A DNA stretch of 64,000 bases from Vulcanimicrobiota bacterium. Lineage in GTDB: Bacteria; Vulcanimicrobiota; Vulcanimicrobiia; Vulcanimicrobiales; Vulcanimicrobiaceae. The stretch lies in NCBI GenBank assembly GCA_027307235.1, contig DAHUXH010000003.1:24403-88402 (forward strand), written 5' to 3'. Shown one piece after another: positions 7,978 to 19,174 of this stretch. The notes under the pieces are model-generated. The model saw nothing but the letters and a program-made list of their open reading frames with translations, was not told the DNA's origin and ran no database searches. Position 1 is the first letter of the stretch. Each line of letters begins with the position of its first letter. A program made the position numbers and the translations under genes.

Positions 7978-8628
7978 ATGATGATGCGCTGCCGGATTGG
8001 GCTCCTCGTCTTCTGGGTTTTGGCTGCGCCGGTGTGTGCGGCCGATCTGCCGGTGGTTCTGCGAGAGGCGCCGCCCTGCATCGTCTTGGTCACCGCCCCG
8101 CTGAACGCTGACGGTACGCGCGCCGCTTTTGCCGGCGGCGTCGTGCTCGCGCAGACGCGTGACGCGCTCACCATCGTCACCGCCGCGCACGTGCCGAATC
8201 TCGAACGCGGTCAGGTGCTCACGCAGCGCGGCGAGATGCTGGCGATTCGCTCCGTGCGCGTGCTCGCCGGACGCGACGTCGCGTTGCTGACGACCGATCC
8301 CGCGCGAGATCGCTATCCCGCTCCGGTTGTCGCGTCGGTCGTGCTGTCGAATGCGCCCGCGTATGTGTGGGGGTATCCGAGTTCCGCCACGCCGACGCTG
8401 TCGACCGGCCGGACGATCGCGCATCCGCAGGCGCTCGCGACCAAGATTCGGCCTGACGAGATCACGATGATCTGTGCGACGTGCGGCCACGGCGACTCCG
8501 GCGGCGGCATCTTCACGAGCGACGGAAAGCTCGTCGGCATCGTAACGCACGGTTTTGTGACGCGCAGCGGCGTGCCGGCCTTTGTCGTCGGAGAACCGCT
8601 CGACGCGGCGATCGCAGCCATTCCGTAA
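7978..8628 (+). CDS. Exported trypsin-like serine protease
   Basis: 216 aa: a signal peptide (about residues 1-21) followed by one chymotrypsin-fold domain. The catalytic triad is visible: His71 in VTAAHV, Asp100 in AGRDVALL, Ser174 in CGHGDSGGGIF. There is no PDZ domain, unlike DegP/HtrA. Two cysteines just before the GDSGG motif (about 167-169) could form a disulfide in the periplasm. Start at ATG 7978 is preferred because GAAGGGG (7968-7974) lies just upstream; a TTG at 7966 would overlap that site, and two more ATG codons follow directly. ettA starts 41 bp downstream. Confidence 0.8.
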   Translation: MMMRCRIGLLVFWVLAAPVCAADLPVVLREAPPCIVLVTAPLNADGTRAAFAGGVVLAQTRDALTIVTAAHVPNLERGQVLTQRGEMLAIRSVRVLAGRDVALLTTDPARDRYPAPVVASVVLSNAPAYVWGYPSSATPTLSTGRTIAHPQALATKIRPDEITMICATCGHGDSGGGIFTSDGKLVGIVTHGFVTRSGVPAFVVGEPLDAAIAAIP

Positions 8629-8669
8629 GTATTCAGGTGTCGCGAGCGCGCGAGGCGAACTCCGCCGCT

Positions 8670-10337
<1,668 letters not shown>

Positions 10338-10775
10338 TCACGGATGGATACTTAGCAGCGCGACGTCGAAATTGTTCCACGGGCCGAGCATGGTGAGCAC
10401 ATGGTCAGCCTTTAAGCGTGTCGGTGCGGTGATGACGGCGACAGTGCGGATGTTCAGCGAAGCGGCCGCGCGAAGCGCGCGTGCATCGTCGTCGCGCCGG
10501 ATTTCGCCGATCAAGACGACTTTCGCATTGGAACGGACAGCGTGCTCGACCAGATCGGCAGGACGTACCGGCTCCGGCCCGGCCGTTCGGACGTGCGCAC
10601 GCGCCAGGCGCGCGGCGGCGGTCGCCAATATCCACTCGCCTTCACCTTCGGCGATCGTGTGCAGCACGGTGATCGAATTCCGAATTGTGTCGTCGCGCAA
10701 TCGCTTCATCAGCGCGACCAAATTCGGCACCTGCATGGCGTTGGTCGTGAAGGGATCCTTGGGCGGCGTGCTCAT
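10338..10775 (-). CDS. Small protein resembling part of a GspE/PilT-type ATPase
   Basis: 145 aa from ATG 10775 (an upstream in-frame ATG at 10835 would add 20 residues of poor quality). The segment VVLIGEIRRDDDARALRAAA followed by VAVITAP resembles the Walker-B/His-box region of secretion ATPases (GEIRDxETAxxAxxAA then a Thr-Leu-His). No Walker A is present, so it cannot be a normal ATPase. It may be a diverged remnant or a small signalling protein that kept the fold. It is convergent with ettA, whose stop codon directly abuts this gene's stop. Confidence 0.4.
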   Translation of the reverse strand: MSTPPKDPFTTNAMQVPNLVALMKRLRDDTIRNSITVLHTIAEGEGEWILATAAARLARAHVRTAGPEPVRPADLVEHAVRSNAKVVLIGEIRRDDDARALRAAASLNIRTVAVITAPTRLKADHVLTMLGPWNNFDVALLSIHP

Positions 10776-10881
10776 TGCGGGAGTAAGTATCGCTCGCGCC
10801 GCCCAAGACCTGTTGATGCAGGACTTCTGAAACAAAACTTCGGAGAGTACGGCGACCTAAACCCCGTGTCGAGGAGGCCGC

Positions 10882-11634
10882 ATGGCTGATCGTTTGCGCT
10901 CGATCCCCCTGATGCTCGTTCCGGTGCTCGTCACCGCGTTGGTGGCCGCCGCCCCGGGCCCGTCGGTTCGCATCGACGGAGCCTATGGACTGGGCGTCGT
11001 GTTCGAGAATCGTTTCCATGCGGTCGAGACCGTGAGCACGCACGGCACCGTGCCGTCGTCGTTTCAGGCGGGAACGACCACCGACGACGGCGACATCCGC
11101 ATTTGGCACCTTCCGAACGACGGAAAATTCATCGTGTCGCGCGCCGAAGGAAGCTATACCGAATCTGTAAAGGACGCCCGCGGTCAGCGGAGTTCGCGCA
11201 AGGCGTTGAAGGGGACCAGCGAGTTCGACGCGCTGGGCTACGCGAAATCGCGTGCCGACGACGCCGCCGATCTGATTCCGATTTTTCCCGAGCAGATGAT
11301 GTCCGCAGGCGGTGCGTGGCATGTTCACGCGTTGGTGGAAGGTCCCTTTGGAAAGGGGAACGCCACGTACGACTACCACGTGCTGACGGTGACGAAGGAC
11401 CAGCGCGGTCATGACATCGCGACCTTCTCGCTGGCGCTCTCCGCCGCGCTCACGCCGCCGAAGACGCTTGCGGGGTGGAGTTCGAAGCTCGCAGGTTCAG
11501 GTCTGATCGTCTGGGATTGCACCGAACATCAGCGCGTGCATTCCAAGACGCAGTTGTCCTACACCGCCGCCCACGGCTCCGACACCCTCAGCGACGTTCA
11601 AAACGAAACAGACAACTTCACGCGCGTGAAGTAG
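10882..11634 (+). CDS. Exported protein of unknown function
   Basis: 250 aa with a signal peptide (about residues 1-24, ending VAAAPGP) and a beta-rich mature part without a recognisable motif. GAGGAGG stands 3-9 bp before the ATG, so the start is well supported. It has no obvious partner: it is divergent from the upstream small ATPase-like gene and convergent, with 14 bp between stops, with the DUF4097-like gene. Codon use is typical for the region. A two-strand signature such as HVLTVTKDQRGHDIATFSL suggests a lipid- or polymer-binding beta fold, but this is only an impression. Confidence 0.65.
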   Translation: MADRLRSIPLMLVPVLVTALVAAAPGPSVRIDGAYGLGVVFENRFHAVETVSTHGTVPSSFQAGTTTDDGDIRIWHLPNDGKFIVSRAEGSYTESVKDARGQRSSRKALKGTSEFDALGYAKSRADDAADLIPIFPEQMMSAGGAWHVHALVEGPFGKGNATYDYHVLTVTKDQRGHDIATFSLALSAALTPPKTLAGWSSKLAGSGLIVWDCTEHQRVHSKTQLSYTAAHGSDTLSDVQNETDNFTRVK

Positions 11635-11648
11635 CTTCACGGCAAAGC

Positions 11649-12386
11649 CTACCCGGCGGAGTCGATGGTGACATTGCCCATGGACGTGCGCAACGACACG
11701 TCAGGGTCATTTGGAGACCCAATGAGGTTGACGTCATTGTTCACGCGGCCAAAACCCGTGTGGGTGTGCAGCCGTCCGCGGAACGTGCTGGGAACGTGAA
11801 GATACACATTGCCGGTTGACGTGGTCTCGGTGATCGACGAGCCTGACCAACCAGGCGTGAACGACGCCTCAACGTTTCCGAAGCGCGTTGAAAGAGCGGT
11901 GGTCGTTGCGGCGTTGGTGACCGTCACGTCGCCGGCAACGTTGCGTACCGTGACCGAACCTTTCGGGTCGTCGACTTGGATGTCGCCGTTCCGATTGTCG
12001 ATGGTGAGGGCTAGGTGTCGCGGATATGTGATGTCGTACTCGACATCGCATTTCTTGACTTGAACAGAGACGATGAACCGGTACTCACCGGCCTTCGGGC
12101 AATCGGCAGAGACATCGATCGATCCGGCACGGTTGATCGCCGTCAGGGTAACGGCATCTGCGCTAGCTTGCGAGTCTGTCTGGATGCGCACGTGTATCTG
12201 GACAACGCTCGTATCGGAGGCGATCAGGTGCACGTCTCCGTTCTCATTCCGAAGATGAAGCGCGGTCGCTCCATCAAGGGGACTCGTTCGCGTCACGATA
12301 CGTTGAAATGGCAGGTCTGCCGCCTGGCATGGGATCGCGCAGGGCAGCACGAGCGCCCCGAGAGCGGCGATCAGGTAGCGATTCAT
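11649..12386 (-). CDS. Exported DUF4097-like beta-helix protein
   Basis: 245 aa with a signal peptide (about 1-23, ending IPCQA). The mature region is made of short repeated strands such as LRNENGDVHL, IDNRNGDIQV, VRNVAGDVTV, STGNVYLHV and TSMGNVTIDS, the G-[DN]-[IV] pattern of DUF4097/adhesin-like beta-solenoids. Members are often found next to sigma or anti-sigma genes; none is here. Start ATG 12386 is chosen over the longer frame because GGAGGATATCTAG lies just upstream and a signal peptide begins there. Two cysteines (in DCPKAGEY and KKCDVEYD) could form a disulfide. Confidence 0.75.
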   Translation of the reverse strand: MNRYLIAALGALVLPCAIPCQAADLPFQRIVTRTSPLDGATALHLRNENGDVHLIASDTSVVQIHVRIQTDSQASADAVTLTAINRAGSIDVSADCPKAGEYRFIVSVQVKKCDVEYDITYPRHLALTIDNRNGDIQVDDPKGSVTVRNVAGDVTVTNAATTTALSTRFGNVEASFTPGWSGSSITETTSTGNVYLHVPSTFRGRLHTHTGFGRVNNDVNLIGSPNDPDVSLRTSMGNVTIDSAG

Positions 12387-12525
12387 TTCTAGATATCCTC
12401 CATAGGGAGGTACGGACCACAGGGCAAGTTGTTTCGCCGGGGGTCCAGACGGAAGGCACGGCCGAATCCGGCTTCGTGCCGCCGAGGTCGTGGGAGAATG
12501 GCCTCGGCTGTGTTTCAATGACGGA

Positions 12526-14193
12526 ATGACCGAACAACGTGGCGCCGACGGCTTTGGTGCGCTCGGGTTAGATCCTGCACTCGTCAGCGCCGCAGCGAGC
12601 CTCGGCTATGAGGAGCCGACGGCCATTCAGCGTGAGGCGATTCCGCCGTTGCTGCTCGGCCGCGACGTGCTCGGCCAGGCTGCCACCGGCACCGGCAAGA
12701 CCGCTGCCTTCGCGCTACCGCTACTGCATCGCATCGGAAAATCGGATGGCGCGCAGCGCCGCGTTCGCGGGCTCGTCCTCGTGCCGACGCGCGAACTCGC
12801 CGTGCAGGTCGCCGAAGCCGTCCACAAATACGGCCGATTGCTCGATGTCGCCGTGCTGCCGATCTACGGCGGGCAGTCCGTCGGACAGCAGTTGCGCACG
12901 CTCAAGCGCGGCGTCGACGTGGTCGTCGCGACACCGGGACGTGCGCTCGACCACATCCGGCGCGGCACGCTCGATCTGAGCGGTGTCGAAGTGCTGGTGC
13001 TCGACGAGGCCGACGAGATGCTCGACATGGGCTTCGCCGAGGAACTGGAAGCGATCGTAGACACGCTTCCCGAGGAGCGCCAGACGGCGCTGTTCTCCGC
13101 CACCGTGGCGCCGCGCATCCACTCGATTTCAAAACGCTATCTGCGCGAACCGGTGCGTGTCACGATCGCCAACGAAACCACGGCAGCCGGCAAGAAGCCG
13201 CGCGTGCGCGAGGTCGCGTATGTGGTGCAGCGCGCATACAAAGTCGCCGCACTCGCGCGCGTCATCGACATGGAGTCACCCACCTCCGCGATTATCTTCT
13301 GCCGAACGCGCACCGAGGTCGATGAACTGTCGGAATCGCTCGGCGCGCGCGGGTATCAAGCCGAAGCGATTCACGGCGGGCTCTCGCAGGAGCAGCGCGA
13401 TCGCGTCCTGCGGCGCTTTCGCGAAGGCGTTTCGGAGATATTGGTCGCGACCGACGTTGCCGCGCGCGGTCTGGACATCGAGCATCTCTCGCATGTTGTG
13501 AACTATGACGTGCCCTCTTCACCGGATGCTTACGTGCATCGCGTTGGACGCACCGGACGCGCCGGACGCGAGGGCGTCGCCATCACGTTGACCGAAGCGC
13601 GCGAGCATCGCCTGCTGCGCAACATCGAGCAGCACACCAAGCGGAAGATCTCCGTCGAATCGGTTCCGACCGCGCACGATCTGCGCGCGCGGCGCCTGGA
13701 ACTCACCAGCGCCGCGTTGGAAGAGGCGCTCGATTCAGGCGGCTTGGAGAAATATCGGACCGTCGTCGAGGCGCTCGGCGCGACTCGCGATATTCTCGAC
13801 ATCGCGGCTGCGGCCGTGAAACTCGCGGATCAATCGCGCGACGGAAGCGACAAAGACGAGCCCGACATCCCGGCCATCGCGGTGCTGCCGCCGGTCTTGA
13901 CCCCGAAGGGTGCGCGAACGAATGCCGCGCAACGCCCGGCGCGGCGCACGAATTCGGAAGACATGACCAAGATTTGGATTGGGCTCGGGCGCAGCGCGCG
14001 GGTCGGTCCCGGCGATCTGGTCGGTGCGATCGCCAATGAGGCACGCATCAACTCGCGCGAGATCGGCGCGATCGACATCGCGGACAACTTCTCCATCGTC
14101 GAGGTGTCGTCGTCGAAGGCGGCCGCGGTGATCGCCGCGCTGCGCGGAAAGAGCATCCGGGGGAAGAAGGTTTCGATTCGGCTCGATCGCTAA
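12526..14193 (+). CDS. DEAD-box RNA helicase with DbpA-type RNA-binding domain
   Basis: 555 aa. The helicase core carries ATGTGKT (53-59), PTRELA, DEAD in VLDEADEMLDMGF, SAT and HRVGRTGRAGR. The C-terminal 75 residues (from MTKIWIGLGR to the end, ending KKVSIRLDR) match the DbpA RNA-binding fold found in DbpA and CsdA/DeaD. It probably remodels rRNA or mRNA structure, for example during ribosome assembly or cold growth. The start is ATG 12526; the open frame begins 12 codons earlier. It overlaps the SWIM gene at its 3' end by 4 bp, convergently. Confidence 0.9.
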   Translation: MTEQRGADGFGALGLDPALVSAAASLGYEEPTAIQREAIPPLLLGRDVLGQAATGTGKTAAFALPLLHRIGKSDGAQRRVRGLVLVPTRELAVQVAEAVHKYGRLLDVAVLPIYGGQSVGQQLRTLKRGVDVVVATPGRALDHIRRGTLDLSGVEVLVLDEADEMLDMGFAEELEAIVDTLPEERQTALFSATVAPRIHSISKRYLREPVRVTIANETTAAGKKPRVREVAYVVQRAYKVAALARVIDMESPTSAIIFCRTRTEVDELSESLGARGYQAEAIHGGLSQEQRDRVLRRFREGVSEILVATDVAARGLDIEHLSHVVNYDVPSSPDAYVHRVGRTGRAGREGVAITLTEAREHRLLRNIEQHTKRKISVESVPTAHDLRARRLELTSAALEEALDSGGLEKYRTVVEALGATRDILDIAAAAVKLADQSRDGSDKDEPDIPAIAVLPPVLTPKGARTNAAQRPARRTNSEDMTKIWIGLGRSARVGPGDLVGAIANEARINSREIGAIDIADNFSIVEVSSSKAAAVIAALRGKSIRGKKVSIRLDR

Positions 14194-15017
14194 CGATCGG
14201 CGGCGTCGGCCAAGATCGCGATGGCCTGCTCGACCGCAAGCGTATCGACGCGCGCGAGCAGCGTGTCGAGCGGTTCGGCGCCGCGCCAGAACGGAAACGC
14301 CGGAAGCGCACGAGTGTGCGCGCGTGGCGGAACGCTCTCGTGAGCGGCCGATTCAACCGTCGATTCGGCTCCCCAAAATGCCGTGAGGTCTTTTGGTAAC
14401 GGCACCTCGGCCTTCGGCGGCGGACCGATGTCATCGCGCCGCAGCTCTGCGAAGAGTTGTTCCTTCGTCGAGCCGCGCAGCACGAAGAGCAAGAACGGAT
14501 CGCGGTCGAACTCCTCGCCAAGCAGATAGTAGGTTGCGGCGATATGTTTGCACGGATTGTTCAGATCCGGGCACGAGCACTCCGTGCGCAGTTCGCGCAG
14601 GGTCGCCGGAAAGAGCGATGCGCCGCTGGCCAAAAAGACGGTGTCGATGTCATGCGGCATCTCGCCTGACAGCAACGCCGCCGTGAAGCGAGCCTCGGCT
14701 GCGATGCGCGATGCGATCGCAAACCACACCGCGGGTGGAAGCATCGCCACGCGAATCGTCACCCGGTAGGGCTCCGGAAGCGAACCCTGCACGTGCGCCG
14801 TCACGATGCCGGGCGCGATCGCGATGTCCAGCACCTGACCATCGCGCGCATATTTCCGCCCGCGTTGAAGTCTCGCTCCCGCGCTCAGTGATTCGAGCGC
14901 GGCGATCCAACGTTTCGCCCACCAGCGCGTCGCGAACGCACCGCGCTTGGAGCGTGCCTTGATGCCGCCTTTGGCCGCACGCGGCTTGCCCGGCGGAAAA
15001 CCGGAATCGAATCTCAT
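14190..15017 (-). CDS. SWIM zinc-finger protein
   Basis: 275 aa. The SWIM motif is visible as ECSCPDLNNPCKHIAATYYLL (C-x-C, then C-x-H) in the middle of the protein. SWIM proteins bind DNA or protein partners, and this type is usually encoded beside an SNF2 helicase. The ATG at 15017 overlaps the stop of the SNF2 gene by 4 bp (ATGA), so translation is coupled and the two products probably act together. The C-terminal third is less conserved. Its own stop overlaps the convergent DEAD-box gene. Confidence 0.85.
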   Translation of the reverse strand: MRFDSGFPPGKPRAAKGGIKARSKRGAFATRWWAKRWIAALESLSAGARLQRGRKYARDGQVLDIAIAPGIVTAHVQGSLPEPYRVTIRVAMLPPAVWFAIASRIAAEARFTAALLSGEMPHDIDTVFLASGASLFPATLRELRTECSCPDLNNPCKHIAATYYLLGEEFDRDPFLLFVLRGSTKEQLFAELRRDDIGPPPKAEVPLPKDLTAFWGAESTVESAAHESVPPRAHTRALPAFPFWRGAEPLDTLLARVDTLAVEQAIAILADAADR

Positions 15018-18016
15018 AGGGCGAGTACCGCATCCTCGCGTAGCGCGAAGAGATCGCGCAACTGTTCGTTGGAGAGTTCCGTCAAACCGGCTTCGCCCGA
15101 GCGCACGATACGATCGGCGAGCGCGCCTTTGCGCGCGAGCAGATCGTCGATACGCTCTTCAATCGTGCCGGCGCAGACAAGCCGATGCACGTGAACGTTC
15201 TTGGTCTGCCCGATGCGATAGGCGCGGTCGGATGCCTGGTTTTCGACGGCCGGATTCCACCAGCGGTCGTAGTGAAATACCTGTGTCGCTCGCGTCAGAT
15301 TCAAACCGGTACCGCCCGCGCGCAGCGAGAGAATGAAGGTCGAGGGAGCGTCGTGGTCGTTCTGAAAGCGATCCACGATGCGATCGCGCTCGCTCTTGTT
15401 GAGAGCGCCGTGCAGGTAGAGCACGTCGCGTCCGGTCGTTTCGCGTAAGTACTGCTGCAGGCGGCCGGCCATCTCGGTGAACTGCGTGAAGACGAGCGCG
15501 CGTTCGCCGGCCGCATGGACTTCTTCGAGCATCTCCGTCAATCGCGCGAGCTTGCCTGAGCGTCCGTCCAGCCGCGAGTTATCACGCAGCAGATGCGCCG
15601 GATGATTGCAGACCTGTTTGAGTTTGGTGATGGTGGCCAAGATCAGGCCGCGCCGCTCGATACCTTCGGCCTTGTCCAGCGACTCTTCGACGTCGCGCAG
15701 CACGGCAGCGTAGAGCGACGCCTGTTCTTTGGTCAGTTGGCAGAAGACGCGCAGCTCTACCTTCTCGGGAAGGTCGCTGATGACGGCCGGATCGCTCTTG
15801 AGGCGCCGCAGCACAAACGGTCCGGTAGCATGCTTCAAGCGGTCCTCGGCCTCGCTATCCTGCAGCGCCGCGATCGGAATGAGAAACTCCCTGCGAAACG
15901 ATGCGGCGGTCCCGAGCAGTCCCGGATTGAGGAATTCCATCAACGACCACAAGTCGCCGACGTGATTTTCGATCGGCGTGCCGGTGAGCGCGACGCGATA
16001 GCCGGCGTCGAGCGCACGTGCGGCGATAGCCTGCTTGCTGTCGGCGTTCTTGACGTTTTGCGCTTCATCGAGAACAACGCCGCGCCAGCGCACGGTCTTG
16101 AGCAGATCGAGATCGCGCAGCAGCACGCCGTAGCTGGTGACCACGAGCGCAGTGCGCGCATGGCGCGGCAGCAGACGACCGTCACGCGCGCGTTCGCCGC
16201 CGTGATGAACGATGACGGGAAGGTCGGGCGTGAAACGCGCGATCTCGCGTTGCCAGTTGCCGATGACCGACGTCGGGCACACCAGCAGAACCGGCGCGTC
16301 GGTGGAGCTTTCCCAATCGCGTGCGATCAGCGCGAGCGCCATGACGCTCTTGCCGAGTCCCATGTCGTCCGCCAAACACGCACCGAGTCCCAGCCGCGAC
16401 AAGAAGCGCAGCCAACGGTATCCGCGCACTTGATATGGGCGCAGCGTTCCGCGCAAGGATGCGGGAACCGGCTCTTCCTCGATGGCCGCGCGACCGGCGA
16501 GGCGATCCAAGAGCAGGCCGATCGACCCTTTGCCGCTGACTTCTTCAATCTCGATAGAGCGGTCCGGGCCGCGCGCCGTCAGCGCAAGGTGCGTCAGCTC
16601 GCGCAGGCGCATCGATCGCATCCCGCGCCGCGCGCGCAGATCGAGCGCCGCCCGAATTTCGTCGGGATCGACGATCACCCACTGGCCGCGCACTTTGACG
16701 AGCGGGACCTTCAAGCGCGCGAGTTCGGCGAGTTCGTTGGCGCGCAGCGGCGTGCCGCCGAGCGCGAGCGTCCAATCCACCGTGACGATCGTATCCATGT
16801 CGAGCCCGGCGCTGACGCCGTGCTTGGTGCTCGCCCGCGCCCGAACGGCGATGCGCGCCTTGGTTCCGCGCGGCGTCCACCACGCCGGAAGCAGCACGCC
16901 GCATCCCGCATCGCTCAAGAGCGCCGCTTCGGATCGAAGAAATGCGTACGCGCCGGCATCGTCGAGCGTATAGCCGATGGGCTTGGCTTCGCGCAGCGCG
17001 GCATCGATGGCCGGTGAGAGGCGCGCCGCTTTGCCGACCGCATCGAGAAATGCGCGGCGAAGCGGCGGAACGCTCCACGCATCGTCGACGTCGATCAACA
17101 GGCTCTGGTCGGCTTGTGATTGCAAGAGAAAGCGGATGAACCACGGCGCATGCTCCGTGCTCGGCTCTTCCAGACGCAGACAGAGACGGTAGTCTGCGTC
17201 GTCGTCACGCGTGACGTCGCGCACCCACTCCATGATCTGCGCCGCGAATGGGCGCAACTCCGCACCCGAAACGACCAGCGTGCGCTCGTGACAGAGCGCG
17301 CCTAGCCAGCGATCGTGAAGCGTCTCGTCGCTGCTGGCAATATCGCTGCTTCGCACCGACGAGCGAACGAGTTCGTCCACCGCGTACTCGATGAATCGTT
17401 GCGCGACGTCGCGCGGAGCTTCGCACGGGGCGGCATCGTGCGCGCGCGCGAGCGCGCGACAGGCACCTGGCATGCGCGTCGAAAGCTCGGTGAGCTTCGC
17501 GCGTGCCGCCGCGTCAAGCCGCGGTTGCCAACGCGCGCGGTAGGCCGCGCGATTGCCGCGTCGCTCGATGGAGATTGACGGAAGAACGTGCTGCTTGGCG
17601 ATGAGGCGCGCGGCAAAGAGCATCAGTTGCGACCAATACGCAAGGTCGTGCCCGATCACGACGCCGGGAGCCAGCAGCGCGCGGCCGGCGCAGGCGCGCA
17701 GCAGGGCGAGCGAGGCGGTCGCTCCGAACGGCACGGTTTCGACGGCGTGCGGCGCGATCATCGCCGCTCGCACGCGCTTCTCGCCAAGGTCGGCAATCGA
17801 AGGAGAAGGCATCGGTTTCCCGCGTCGCGTGGGAAGCCAGGCAACCAGCGTTTCGTTACACTGCACGGATCGCGCACGCATCTCGGGCATGACCTCGGCG
17901 AGCGCGGCTTCAATCTCGCTTCCGAGCGCGAACTGCGAAGTGTCACGTGCCGCGGGTGAGGACTCACCCCAAACGAACAGTTGCTCGTTGACCAGGCTCG
18001 CGTGCAAGAGCAACAT
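15014..18016 (-). CDS. SNF2-family DNA-dependent ATPase with SNF2-associated N-terminal domain
   Basis: About 1000 aa. The first ~450 residues form the SNF2-associated (DUF3670-like) N-terminal region. The helicase has LADDMGLGKS (Walker A), LDEAQNVKN (a DEAQ box), and a C-terminal helicase domain with FTQFTEMAG, SLRAGGTGLNLT and RAYRIGQ. Such proteins move along or remodel DNA-protein complexes, and bacterial members are linked to transcription recycling or DNA repair. The start is ATG 18016; a GTG at 18019 directly precedes it. It is the upstream gene of the pair with the SWIM protein. About 230 bp upstream, to the ABC transporter, have no gene I can support. Confidence 0.88.
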   Translation of the reverse strand: MLLLHASLVNEQLFVWGESSPAARDTSQFALGSEIEAALAEVMPEMRARSVQCNETLVAWLPTRRGKPMPSPSIADLGEKRVRAAMIAPHAVETVPFGATASLALLRACAGRALLAPGVVIGHDLAYWSQLMLFAARLIAKQHVLPSISIERRGNRAAYRARWQPRLDAAARAKLTELSTRMPGACRALARAHDAAPCEAPRDVAQRFIEYAVDELVRSSVRSSDIASSDETLHDRWLGALCHERTLVVSGAELRPFAAQIMEWVRDVTRDDDADYRLCLRLEEPSTEHAPWFIRFLLQSQADQSLLIDVDDAWSVPPLRRAFLDAVGKAARLSPAIDAALREAKPIGYTLDDAGAYAFLRSEAALLSDAGCGVLLPAWWTPRGTKARIAVRARASTKHGVSAGLDMDTIVTVDWTLALGGTPLRANELAELARLKVPLVKVRGQWVIVDPDEIRAALDLRARRGMRSMRLRELTHLALTARGPDRSIEIEEVSGKGSIGLLLDRLAGRAAIEEEPVPASLRGTLRPYQVRGYRWLRFLSRLGLGACLADDMGLGKSVMALALIARDWESSTDAPVLLVCPTSVIGNWQREIARFTPDLPVIVHHGGERARDGRLLPRHARTALVVTSYGVLLRDLDLLKTVRWRGVVLDEAQNVKNADSKQAIAARALDAGYRVALTGTPIENHVGDLWSLMEFLNPGLLGTAASFRREFLIPIAALQDSEAEDRLKHATGPFVLRRLKSDPAVISDLPEKVELRVFCQLTKEQASLYAAVLRDVEESLDKAEGIERRGLILATITKLKQVCNHPAHLLRDNSRLDGRSGKLARLTEMLEEVHAAGERALVFTQFTEMAGRLQQYLRETTGRDVLYLHGALNKSERDRIVDRFQNDHDAPSTFILSLRAGGTGLNLTRATQVFHYDRWWNPAVENQASDRAYRIGQTKNVHVHRLVCAGTIEERIDDLLARKGALADRIVRSGEAGLTELSNEQLRDLFALREDAVLAL

Positions 18017-18250
18017 CACGGGTGCTTACGACCCAGAGGCAGTCAGTTCCTCATCAAATGAGCGCGAGATCCGCTCCTACGTTGGCACGACGATGAGAGA
18101 AAAGTCGAAGCTCATCCTGCCCCCAGCTCCCAGTCTCCCGACCCTAGGGATTCTCATCTTCGGCGCCAAAAGCGAATCTGCGGGGGCTCGCTATTATGCT
18201 GTCATCAAGCCCTCATTCTGTATTTTGGGTAGTCATCTCGAAGGGTGTTC

Positions 18251-19174
18251 ATGACAATAGACAGGCCGCCCATTTCGCTTGAAGCTATTTCGGTAAAGTT
18301 CGGCGATTTTCAAGCGCTTAATGACATCAGCTTGGAGTTCCCTCGCGGAAAGATAAGCGGGGTCTTAGGACCGAATGGAGCAGGGAAGACTACGCTTCTG
18401 AGGTCTATCCTGCACTTGCAGGCAGTGTCTTCGGGACGCATTCTCGTTCTTGGCACACCACGGTTCGATTTGGATGTGTTGCGCCATCTCGGCGTCTCGC
18501 TGCATCAGCCGGCGATCTATTCGCGGCTCACCGTTGACGAGAATCTTCAGTTTCACGCGACGATAGCCGGAGCCTCGCGGAGCGATGCGAAACGGCTCGC
18601 AAGTCGCGCAATAGATCGCTTTGATCTTCGCGACATCGCTCAAAGCAGGGGAGCGTATCTTTCGTTTGGTGAGCGCAGGCGGGTGGACCTCGCGCGGGCG
18701 ATCATGAACGACCCTAGCATTGTCATTCTGGATGAGCCGACGGCAGGCGTAGACGTCATGTCCGTTCGCGCTATACGAGACATTCTCCAATCGCTCGCTT
18801 CAGATGGGAAAACGATCGTGATCACAACCCATGAAGTAAACGAGGCCGAGCGGTTATTCGAGTACGTCGCGATCATTCATCGCGGGCGATTGGTGTCTCA
18901 GGGAGCAACGAGAGATATCTCGGAAAATAGCAGAATTCATATCTATGATATCAGCGTAAGATCTGAAGTGTCTCTCCCAGAGTCACCTGCCGGGCTTGTG
19001 GCGCGCTTGGTGGGACAGCGGCAAATCGAAGTTCGTGCTCACGATGACCTTGCTGTTGCGCGGTACATTGAGGCGCTCGAAGTGGCAGGTGCAGGCGATT
19101 GCGTGGTCATGAAGCACCAGAATCGCCTCGAAGACGCATTTGTTGAAATCATTAATCGGGAGAACCGAGGATGA
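18251..19174 (+). CDS. ABC transporter ATP-binding protein
   Basis: 307 aa. Walker A is GPNGAGKTT, the signature segment reads YLSFGERRRVDLARAI in place of the usual LSGGQ, and Walker B is VILDEPTAGVD. A C-terminal regulatory tail follows the ATPase core (about 225-307), as in the bacteriocin, drug and antibiotic-resistance exporters (CcmA-type). The gene is AT-richer than its neighbours, with many A/T-ending codons. Start ATG 18251 is preceded by GAAGGG (18240-18245). Overlap ATGA at 19171-19174 couples it to the permease. Confidence 0.85.
   Translation: MTIDRPPISLEAISVKFGDFQALNDISLEFPRGKISGVLGPNGAGKTTLLRSILHLQAVSSGRILVLGTPRFDLDVLRHLGVSLHQPAIYSRLTVDENLQFHATIAGASRSDAKRLASRAIDRFDLRDIAQSRGAYLSFGERRRVDLARAIMNDPSIVILDEPTAGVDVMSVRAIRDILQSLASDGKTIVITTHEVNEAERLFEYVAIIHRGRLVSQGATRDISENSRIHIYDISVRSEVSLPESPAGLVARLVGQRQIEVRAHDDLAVARYIEALEVAGAGDCVVMKHQNRLEDAFVEIINRENRG

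Noticed and set aside
15593..17017. Plus-strand frame of 474 codons over the SNF2 gene
   Set aside because: Shadow of a gene with strong motifs.
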